This document shows positions 10,601-22,092 of a stretch of DNA of 64,000 nucleotides, one piece after another. The stretch covers positions 1,831,501 to 1,895,500 of the forward strand of contig JASPKZ010002337.1 of assembly GCA_030220185.1 (NCBI GenBank), written 5' to 3'. The stretch is from Diploptera punctata (taxonomy: Eukaryota > Arthropoda > Insecta > Blattodea > Blaberidae). Made by a program: the position numbers and the translations under genes. Below the pieces are notes generated by a model, which searched no databases, was not told the origin of the DNA, and saw only the letters and a program-made list of their open reading frames with translations. Every line of letters starts with the position of its first letter. Position 1 is the first letter of the stretch.

Positions 10601-12102
10601 CAAAATAAATATTGCTACTATTATTTTACTTACCGCACGTGTGCTTTTTGAGTCCATATCAGCATTGTGATTTCTTTTGTTTGCATAGCAATCAGGTTAG
10701 ATGTGGGAACGTTGATTTACTTCCAGTAACAACAATATTAGTAAGTATAAGAAATTAGTCACATCGACCAAAAACTTCATTTATAGTATCCTATCAAGTC
10801 AACTATACGTTACCAAATCTTTGAATGATAGAGCACTCCACATGCATCACTATTTCTGAATGTCTCTTTCACTGATCGATCTAGAGCGTTTTGGACATCA
10901 ACTATTGATTGAAATCGAATGCCTCGTAGAGATTTTATCTTTGAGAATAAGTTATAATCACAAGGGTTGTTAGATGTTCGAGCACTTCCTAATTCCACTT
11001 TCTAAATAAATTCAACTAAACATATTTTTTAGGGCGGTATTTCTTACTAAATGTGAGAAATAGTGAATATATTCACGAAATATTTTTAAACTTTCAATAT
11101 TAAGATTTATACAATAAAGACTACTCAACAATATACAAGATTACAATGGTCACCACTAGGATTGCTGATTTACAACAGTGTCGGCATTACATATCGAATG
11201 CCCAGTATAATGTACCCCACAGCATTGCGGTACGTGCCATGCACTAGCATGCTATGGGAGGCACGCGTGATTTTCATTCAATTTCCTTCCCTCAAAGGCC
11301 AAAAATTCTGTGATCCTACTATGCGAGTGCTTTTGATTTTTATAATATTTAGTATTCGTTTCAAAGATAATTACATCTACAATATACAAACACGTTTTAA
11401 TTCTTATTTTATTGGTTGAGTAGAATATAAGGCCCTGTAGCTTTGACATTTCATCATAATCATTATCATCTCTTAGGCCGAAGCCGAGAGATTCAAAGCA
11501 CCATGGTTTGGTGCAGGACTTCGAGATTTACTCTAGTACGAGATCCGTGTAAGAAAAAAACCTCATGGAATTTCGGTCATAATGGGGTTGGTACCCACCC
11601 AGCATCGTAAGCAATTTGGTAAGCTACAGTATGTACAGACTCCAAGTTGACAAACAAGGCATGCTGACCAAATGTCACCTTTAAACTGGCTGAAAGATCG
11701 TGATGCTACTACAGGCCTTAGGAAGTCCTTGTGGTAGTAGGGAGTTAAGGCTACCACCTCTTACAGACAATCGGCTTTAGATATCAGCCGGGTTGTCATC
11801 CCAGTGTGACTGCCGCCTTTATCTCCAGAAGAAGCGTCTTGTACTCATTTCGGTCGGAGGCTGAGTCGATTCGAGGGCCATGTTGCCGCCAGAAGGTTTC
11901 GGTCAGGGACTGGAATCCTTGACTTTCAGGTTTGTAGCATATTGCCTAAACATCTACGCACGGCATGCCCATAGTTGAGGTTAATAACAGTAGCAAATCA
12001 TGTAAAGTTATTGGGAAGGTCAAGACATTCGCCAATTGAAGTTGTAGCACATGTAGTTGAAGACTTTTTTATTGCAATTATAGTTTCCATTGTGTATGTG
12101 TG

Positions 12103-12163
<61 letters not shown>

Positions 12164-12394
12164 CATAGTAATTCTGCCCGAGGGCAGGTCTTTCACTGCA
12201 ATCATAACATTTCCATGCTATGCTTTGCAGCTCTACTAGGGAATTACAGGTGTGGTAGCTTCCCGTTCCTTTCCACACCGGTAAAGGATGATGATGATAA
12301 TGATAAGGATGATGGCCGGATGATTTTCGGGGACCGTTGGGCCTCAAGCTTCCTGACATAAATTTGTCTTACAAGTGAGACTACAACGATGGAC

Positions 12395-12464
<70 letters not shown>

Positions 12465-15400
12465 CGGGCTTCCAATATAAAACCGGACCGGCCTCACGGA
12501 GTTTCACCCGGCACGCAGCGCTGTCTCTTCCTCCCGCAATTCACCCTGACTGCCACCCGTCCTTGAACTGTTTCTTACCTTATAGAAAATGCTGGAAATG
12601 TTGTCCTCCCGCACACGTGCTATGGGATCACCTTGGTTTAGACAATGAACACGTGTACACTTGTAAGGTTTGAGTTTTAACAATTTTGTTGCTGTATGTG
12701 CAGAAGATACTGAAATCCCAACTTGTTGTGCTAATTTCGGTAATGATTTTTGTGGTGAACGTTCCAAATTTTCGCCAATTTCGTCTAATTTTTCTTCGGT
12801 GAGAACCGTACGCCTTCACGTGTGTTTCTTATATTGTACTGAACCAGTGGTCTCAAATTTAGTCACAAGATCGTGGATTGTCGATCTGGAAGGAGGTAAT
12901 TGTCCAGGGAAGTTCCGAAAAATTCCTCGCGAACGCGACGAGCTGATTCGTATGTATAATAACATTTACACACATAAATGCGCTGCTCTAATGTCAGCTG
13001 ACGTCTCATCTTGTCGAACGATAGTAAACTGACTAGTTCAAGGACGAGCGGCTGGCAGAGTGAAATGCGGACGAGGAGAGAGCGCTGCCTGACGGGTGAA
13101 ACCCCGTGAGGCCGGTCCGGGTTTATATTGGAAGCCCGGTATATATATATATATATATATGTATTTATTTATTTAAATATACTCATCAGAAATCAGATGA
13201 AGTGATAGGCCCTACTTCTCTTAACTGTTCTTAATTGTGCTAATAAATGTTTTTATAAATAATATATAATGTTCCAAATCGGAGGAAAAGGAGATGGAGA
13301 CCTAAGAAGACATGGATGGTGAGAATTTTTAATATGTTGAAGGACAGCTGGGACATCACAATGATGACTGGAAGGATAGAGATGAATGGAGGAGGAGAAT
13401 CAAAACTTAATATTGTGCACAGGAAAATTATGTATACATTTAAAACCAGTTAAATAAATATTCATACCTATGTTTTATTACAGCCGCAACTAATCAAAAG
13501 ACACGGCTACTCTGTGGAGACGCATTTCGTAACGACCGAAGACGGCTACATTCTGATGTTACACCGAATAAACTGTAGTCCGAAGAATGATTCATGTTCT
13601 GACAGACCGATAGCTTTCATTACACACACCATGTGGTGCAGCTCTTCCTGTTGGCTTCTAATCGGACCAGAACGTGCACTGCGTAAGTATAGTGGTTCCA
13701 TTCATTAGGACGGCAATGACTAACAAGGCAACTATCAACCCTGCATGTCGAAACCTACCTTGAAATTTCTCCCAGAGAAGTTTTGTGATGTACCAAGGCC
13801 GTGTCAAAAAAAAAAAAAGATAATACCTGCAGTTTTTAACTGTAAGACACTAAAACCGATCGTCAAATCTCTCATTTAAACTATACGCCAGGGGTCGCCA
13901 ATTGGCGGACTGCGGTCCAGATCCGGGCCCTGGGGCTTTGGTTTCCAGACCGGCTAAATATCGAATTAATGCAATTTTTTAAAACCGGTTAAACATCGAA
14001 TAAATTTCATGTTATTATAGTATTATTGTTGGCTCGGTTGACAGTACTGCTTATGTTCGGAGATTTGACTGAAGATGAACAGAATTCCAGTTGAAACCTG
14101 GTATAGTGAAAAACACGAAATTTGTCAACTGAGGTATTTAAATATTACTCTGACCATATGTTAAGTTTATCATAAACTTATTAATAATAATTATTAGAAT
14201 CTCGGGGTAGCGTGCTGCCTTGTCACGCAGCGGGCCCGGGTTCGATCCCCGGTCGGGGCAGTTTTTCTGGATGAGGTTTTTATCGGGGTTTTTACTCACC
14301 TGTAAGACAAATGTCAGGAAAACTTTAAGGCCCAAACGGTCGCCGAAATCATATGTCCATAATTATCATCATCATCGTTCACCGGTGTGGAAAGCAACGG
14401 GAAGCTACCATACCTACAATTCCCTAGTAAATCTGCAAGCACAGCATGGAAATGTTATGATTGAAGTGAAGGACCTGCCTTCGGGCAGAATTGCTATGGA
14501 TGGATTTACCATATGTTTTGTTTATTTTGTGCAATTTATACCCATAACGTATTTTAAATAATTTCCTTAGGATATAATATCAATTACGTAATAAAAACTT
14601 CGTATGCTTAATCAACTGTGATTTCGGACCTCGACTGAATTTGCTATTTTGAAAATGGACCTCCATGTGAAATCTAATTGGTGACCCCTGCTATACGCAA
14701 GTAATATAACTGCAGACTCAGTAGACTGTATAACCGACACTACCTGCATGCCGTTCGCTCGGGCGTGGAGTGTGGAGAGGAGGGTGAGCGAAGTGAGCGT
14801 GATATCAGTCGCCTTCTTACTTATGCCCGTGTGATATCCTGTGCAGTGCATTTAATCCCCGCGTCGCAACCCGCCTTACTTCACTCAGCTCTAAGATCCA
14901 GAGATATCCATTTGCTCCGGACAGTGGGTTGCCATTGTTGGATTGAAGCTTCGAATTTTGTGCCTTCCAATCAAAAAAACGGCACACACTTTTTGGACAC
15001 AGCCTTAGTACAATACTACGCTTCTCTGAGAGAAATTTCAAGGTAGGTTTCGACGTATAATGGCTGACAGTCCCTTTGTAAATATTGTTCAGGGTGCTTC
15101 TTGCTGGAACCAGTTGAGGCTTCTTGGCAGCCAAATTCCCTAATGACTATCGGTATTGGGTTTTATTCACTTTGACTCTTGATAAGTTAGTTTTCCGGTC
15201 TGAATGGCCGTGGACCAGTTTTGTTTAATCTCGACGTTTCGTCTGCTACTGCGGTAGGCAGCCGACAGTTAAAGAGTTCACAGAGGACACGCAGAATCTC
15301 CTGAGGATGTCTACCGCAGTATTACCGGGTGAATCATAAATATGGCTATATGTTTGATCGAGTTGTGTGATGAAAATATTGCCATTACAGGAAATATAAA

Positions 15401-18400
15401 AGTACCGTTGGAAAGGCAATTATTCAAATTACAACGATGCAATAAAAAAAACTGTGTAGAACTTACGTCATTAGTCAAAATGGCGTTGAATATGCAACAG
15501 CAAATTATAATTGCTGCATGGGCAATAAAGTATGCTAATGATCGTGAGGCCGCGAGATGGGCAAGACTTGAGTTTAACGTAGCATAGCAGCCGTCGACTG
15601 TAGGGAAGTGAAGAAAGCGACTGCTGGAAACGGGAAGGATGCAGAGAATCAAACTTCCTGGAAGGCCTCGCATTAGCACGGATGCAGAAACAACGAAGAG
15701 AATTGTGGAGGCATTCGACGCTAGCCAACAAAAATCAACCCTCCAAGCTGCACGTGAGCGGTGATTTGTTTTGTTTTGTTCTATTGTTGTAATTTGAAGG
15801 ATTCCCTTTCCAATTATAGCATCATATTTCCGTTAGTAATAATATTTTCGTCACAAAATGCGTTCAAACTTATAGCCATATTTCTGAATCACTCTGTAGA
15901 CGAAACGTCGAGTTTAAACAAAACTGCACCACGGTTATGGAGCCCAGAAGACCAATTTAACAATGGACAAGACACCGGCCATTGAAGCCTACAATCCTTT
16001 AGCCATTTTTTCAGGGGTATTTAGTGGCGTCGGTGTTGAACCGAAAGTCGAAGTGAATTGGGTATGAGATGATGTTTCCCCTCTAGAGTAGGGCATCCAC
16101 TTCTTCAAAATTTCCTTCATTTAACTGTCGATTTCCATTAATATATTTCTACGTGTGACAATATTTAGTTTTATTGACATTTACTTCTCCAATTTCTTAG
16201 TTTTTTTTTTTGTTCATTGCCACCACATAGTCATTTCGACATTCTGGTATTATCTCCTGGCGTGGCGTTATTGAGGTTGGGGCACCTGGAAGGCGGGGTT
16301 ACGTTGCCCCGATGATATGATGGGTGATGATGATGATGATAATGGTGCGCCAGGAGAGTCCCTAATCCTAAGCTTAACCTTAGATGAATATGAATGATGA
16401 TGATTGCGATGGCCATGTGATTTCGGGGACCGTTTGGGCTTTAAAGTTTTCCTGACATTTGTCTTACAGGTGAGGAAAACCCCCGATAAAAACCTCACCC
16501 AGAAAAACTGTCCCGACCGGGGATCGAACCCGGGCCCGCTGCGTGACAAGGCAGCATGCTACCCCGAGACCGCAGCGGTGGATATATCCCAAAAATGTTA
16601 TAAATAATAATATAGCATCTCTTTTGTACGACTTCCTCAATTAGAATTGGTTTTATTTTTAAAACACCTCGTTAAATTATCGAATCATGAAAGCCTTTCA
16701 AAAACATGTTTCATCTTCATCATGCTTATTGGTACCAATCTTTCTTAAAGGCCTTCATAATTCAATAATTAAACGAGTTTTTTTGTTAATAAAACCCAAT
16801 TCTAATTGAGGAAGACGAATAAAAAGGGATAATATATTATTATTTACATTTTAATATCTTACCTTAATTGTGACAACAATGAATATTAAAAATATTGATT
16901 TTAGTATCCCCTCACAATCGCCTAATAATATCACATCATCAGATCATACAGAAGCTTATTAATACTATCGATGCTTGTTTATCCTCTGAAGATTCCATGA
17001 CATGCTCTAATACATTAAATAGTAAATAATAGTTAAAAAACTAAAACAACACGCTTCATTAGAAAACCGAACTAAAAAATGAAAAATAATTTTAATTTCC
17101 AACACGCTTAGGTTAAAATTAAAGTGGTCAACAAAAAAATCATCTCCAACACATTTAGAATAAAACTATAGTTATCTACAAAAAATAATTATTTTACTAT
17201 CAAAAGCGTGGGGTGCTCTATGTCAATTAATATATTTAATAATAAACAGATATTGGTAAAAGTAAAGTCTCTAAGAAGAAAATGTAAAAACCATAAAAAG
17301 CACTCCACGCTTTTGATGGTAAAATTATTTTTTTTTGTAGATAACTATAGTTTTATTCTAAATGTGTCGGAGATGATTTTTTTGTTGGCCACTTTAATTT
17401 TATCCCAAGCGTGTTGGAAATTAAAATTATTTTTCAATTTTTAGTTCGGTTTTCGAATAAATCGTGTTGTTTTAGTTTTTTAAACTATTATTTATTTTTT
17501 AGTTTTTAGTTTTAATATTTTACAGAATAAGATAAAAATGTAAATATCTTTAAATTCGATACTATTGTAGTATGAGCTAAAAGTAATACTCTTCTAAAAA
17601 AATCCTCCGGGCCGGATTTGAACCAGCGACCTATGGTTTACTGAAATTATATACCACTACATTCTCCGCTCTACCAACTGAGCTCTTACAACGATTGAGT
17701 AATAAGTTGACAAGTCTGCAACCTATTATACAGGTTTTTATTTTTTTGATTTTCTGATAATTCAGGCCATGATTTTAGAAACCAATTATGAAATTATTGT
17801 ATTGTCATTGGTCCTTTACAAGTATACAAAATTTCAAGTCAATCAAATGATTTTAAGTGGATGAAAATAGCGTTGAAAGATTCCATTACATAGATAGATA
17901 CAGGTCAAGCTAATACGAGTATAAAGCGTGTAAAAAAAATTTCATTTATTTTATATGTTGCAGCATACCTACTGGTAGACAAAGGATATGACGTCTGGTT
18001 GGTTAATTTCAGAGGCAACAAGTACGCTAGAAGACACAAATACTTGAAGCCGTATCAACCCAAATTCTGGAGTTTCAGGTAATTAGTAACTCTCTATTTC
18101 AAATGATAAATAATTAAACAATAATAAATTTGATGCAAGTTTACTCATGTGATCTCATCCTCCACAATAAATAACAGAAAAATAATAAGTGTATTAGAAA
18201 AAAAAACAATGGTCAAGTAATGAAGTAATCAAATCCATTGGTCGAAATTACACTGCAGTTATTTACATTAGAACATTTTTCGGGAGACATTTCTCCCATT
18301 TAAAGATAACCCCGACTGTCTTGTGAAGCTGAACTGTTCGTTTCATTAAATCATTCTAGGGTAACTAACTAATTCACTGGCATTACCCAAACCGGACGTT

Positions 18401-20493
18401 CGAGAACATAAGCTCTCCTTACATCCCTATCCCGAACTAATATTTTCAAATCGTTCCCCGTATAATTCATCTCCTTCATATAATTGTTAATGCTATTCTC
18501 CCACCTCAATCTCGGGCTACCTTCTGGACATTTTCCCTCTCGTTTTCCTACATGAAGTTTCCATGCTCCTCTTTACTTCCCCATTAATTCCAAATATCTT
18601 GCCCATCACAGTCTGCGAGACTTAACTGTTTTTATTACATCTGGTTTTCCATAAAGTAGCTCACTCATTAATAGTGTCTTCACTCGCTTGCTTTTTTTCG
18701 TCTCTCTTTGGCACAACGCTCTGTGCTACAATCAGGCCAGGACTGATTTTGGACAGTTTTATCATACTCATTACATTCAAAGCAATCTGTTAAGGCATTT
18801 AATGATTTTCCTTAACGTTAAGAGGAATTTCGATGTGACTATTACATGTTCCACTCAATTAAAGTATTTTCATTATTTGGGGCACGCCGTAGCGTAGTGG
18901 TTAAGGCACTGAGCTACAAGCCGGAGGGTCGAGGGTTCAAGTCCCGTTGGGGTCAGGATTTTCAATCTGACCCAAACCCTCTGGCGGCACTATGGCCCTG
19001 GGGTCGACTCAGCCTCTAACTGAAATGAGTATCAGACGCTTGTTCTGGGGTAAAGGCGGCCGTCACGCAGGGCTGACATCCCGGCTGACATAAAGTGCCG
19101 ATTGTCTAGAAAAAGTGGGAGCCTTAACCTCCTACTACCCCAAGGGCCTCCTGAGGCCTGTTGTGGGATCACTTTACTTTACTATTATTACATGTATTAT
19201 CATTATCATCATCGTCACCATCATTATTATTATTATTACCATCATTATTATTATCATCATCTGCATTCATGAATTAGGTCTGTTGACCCGTTCCGACTTC
19301 AGCCCATCTCTTTCCAGGTCTGCCCACATCTCGGGTGCCTTTAGGTTTGTATTTTATTTGTTTTGGATATCTATCTTCATTCATTCTGTCTATGTGTTGC
19401 TTCCATTTTTGTATCTATTTTATCAGTTATTGCAAATATTTCAAGTTCCTGTCTTATTTCTGTGTTCTTGATTCTGTCTTCCTTAGTGCACCCTTTAACA
19501 GATCTCAAAAATTTCATTTCTGCCGCCGTTATCCTACTTAGATCTTGTTTTTTGTGTATCCAGGCTTCTGATCCATAGAGCAGTACCGGTACTGCCAATG
19601 TTTTATAAAATTTCAATTGTGTCTCTCTTGTTGTTTTATTATTTAGTGATCGTTTTATCGTACCACATATTCCCTGGAATTTTGCTATTTTATTAGTTAT
19701 ATCATTATCATAATTAAATGAAATGTCACATCCTAGATAATTGAGATGGTTCACCTGTTCTATGATTTTGTTTCCTATTACTATTTTGGATCTGATTTGA
19801 TTTTTCCCTTGGAATGCCATTACCTTAGTTTTTTCTATGGATATTTTGAGATTATATTGTTCACATATATTATGTAATTTAAAAATATTCCTTTGAAGCT
19901 CATCTTCCGTATTTGCTATTATTACCTGGTCATCAGCATATAATAATGTTTTCAAGTAGTGTGTTTTATCTAATTTTATTCCTTTATTTGTTTCTTCGTT
20001 CCGTTTTTTTATTATAACATTGATGTATAGGTTAAACAAAACTGGAAAGATACTGCATCCTTGTTTAACTCCTTGATTAGTATGAATTTTATTTTTACTT
20101 ACTTTATTTCTAGTTTTTATAACAAAATTTGTGTTCCAGTACAAACTCTTTATAGCTGCTATTAAGTGTTTCGGAATTCCTTTTTCTTTTAAAATTGTTC
20201 GAAGTTTTCCTCTGTCTACTTTATCAAATGCCTTGACAAAATCAATAAAAGCCATGTGTGTTTCCTTGTTATATTCTCTTCTTTTGTTTATAAATTATTT
20301 TATCGTAAATATATTATCCATACATGAACGCCCTGGTCTGAATCCACTTTGTTCTTCTGTTAACATTACCTCTGCTATTTGTTTTAACCTAAATGTTAAG
20401 ATTCTTGAGTATATTTTATAGCCTGCAGGTAAAATGATTATTCCTCTGTAGTTGTTGCAGTCGTTACGTTCTCCTTTCTTAAAAATAGATTGG

Positions 20494-20549
<56 letters not shown>

Positions 20550-22051
20550 CTTTCCAGGATTAGGTCAATGCGACCTGTTCCGGTCCCAAGTCCATCGTTT
20601 CCTTGGCCGTCCCAAAGATATTTTTCTATGTGGTTTGTAGGTGTTGATCTTTTTGGGTAATCTTGTATTGTCTATTCTGTCTAAATGTTCTTTCCATTGG
20701 TATTTGTGCCCTTCTAGTTTACCGACTATTGAAAATATCTCCAGTTCATTTCTTATTGATTCATTGTGTAATCTATCCATGCGTGTACATCCTTTTACGG
20801 ATCTTAAAAATTTCATTTCAGTGGCTTGAATGTGTGAGATCTTTTTTCTCTTTTTGTAAGTACCCTACATTCGGATCTATACAAAAGAATACATTATTAC
20901 ACATATTTAATAAGTGTTGGATAAACAAAGAAATTCCCAAAACATGACTCATTGCAAATGTTACATCAATTTTTAAAAAAGGAGACAGAAATAAAACAAG
21001 TAATTATTATTATTATTCAACATCCAAAATTATCCATCATATAGACGGAGAGAGCGAGGTGAACATTTAATTTCTTTATATCCTGCCGGTCCATCGCTGT
21101 GGTCTAGAGGTAGCGTGCTGCTTTGTTACGTAGCGGGCCCGGGTTCGATCCCCGGTCGGGACAAGCTTCCTGGGTGAGGTTCTTTCGGGGTTCTTCTACA
21201 ACTGTAAGACAATGTCAGGAAGCTTTGAAGCCTAAATAGTCCCGAACATCATCTGGCCATCATCATTATCCTTCACCGGTGTGGAAAGCAACGGGAAGCT
21301 ACCACACTTATAATTTCCTAGTAAAGCTGCAAAGCGTAGCATGAAAATACTATGATTGCAGTGAAAGACCTGCCCTCGGGCACAACACTATATAAAATAC
21401 TCTGTCGATGCTGCAGCAGCCTTCAAAAGTAAATTTCAAAGGGTCGGCATGACAAAACTTTCCAAGTCCGAGGACTGCGATTTTTTCTAAGTCCCACAAG
21501 TTCTCCGCGTGACCCGTGTCTCAGCGCTCCCAATGGCTGGCACTTCTTATTGCCACAGTCACAACTCCCAGCACTTGGAGTTGGATGGATGACCACCCAG
21601 CTCCAAACTCACTTACACGAGGATGGATGTGTGACCGTCCATCGCTAACTAAACTCCATGCTCCGTTAACTTAATATCACTATCCTCGGCACCACATCAA
21701 CTAACAGAGACCAAGTTACGCGACAACGCCAGGTATAATTTGATATACATATTATATATTTTTTTAATTTATATACAGATTTTTAATGTTTACACATCTT
21801 TCTGTACCTAAAGTTTTATTTTCCTTCTCCACTCTTCTCTACCCATCCACTCTATGTCCTCCAGTCCTCTTATTCTCATTCCAGTTCTTATTTCTTGCAT
21901 CCATGAGTTTCGAGGTCTTCCTTTCCTTCTTCTTCCAGGTGTCCACCGTTCCAATGTATTTTTGGGTAATCTTTATTCTTGCATTCGTCATACGTGCCCA
22001 TACCAATTTAACTGTTTATATCTTATATAATCTACTATTGAATATCTAATA

Positions 22052-22092
<41 letters not shown>

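Larger units (their letters stand above)
13722..15090. mobile_element. TIR element, split by a hAT
   Basis: Left end (about 13728-13815, with GTCGAAACCTACCTTGAAAT) is repeated inverted at the right end (about 14985-15065, with ATTTCAAGGTAGGTTTCGAC). The arms are about 80 bases and also share GGCCGTGTC/GACACAGCC. The hAT at 13889-14690 lies just inside the left arm. The remaining interior (14699-14985) is non-coding as far as I can see. Confidence 0.7.
15195..16000. repeat. Foldback element interrupted by a mariner
   Basis: Left part 15195-15324 and right part 15897-16000 rejoin into one palindrome: ATCTCGACGTTTCGTCTGC with GACGAAACGTCGAG, and CTACTGCGGTAG with CTACCGCAGTA. The arrangement matches the intact foldback at 4225-4490. 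Confidence 0.75.

Noticed and set aside
14138..14561. Two frames with MSRSGPGFDPRSGQFFW-type sequence
   Set aside because: They translate the tRNA head and body of SINE-B and recur at 16268, 36126 and elsewhere.
19377..20255. 292-codon reverse transcriptase as a functional gene
   Set aside because: An in-frame stop just upstream, no endonuclease and no C-terminal completion. It is a fragment of LINE-2.
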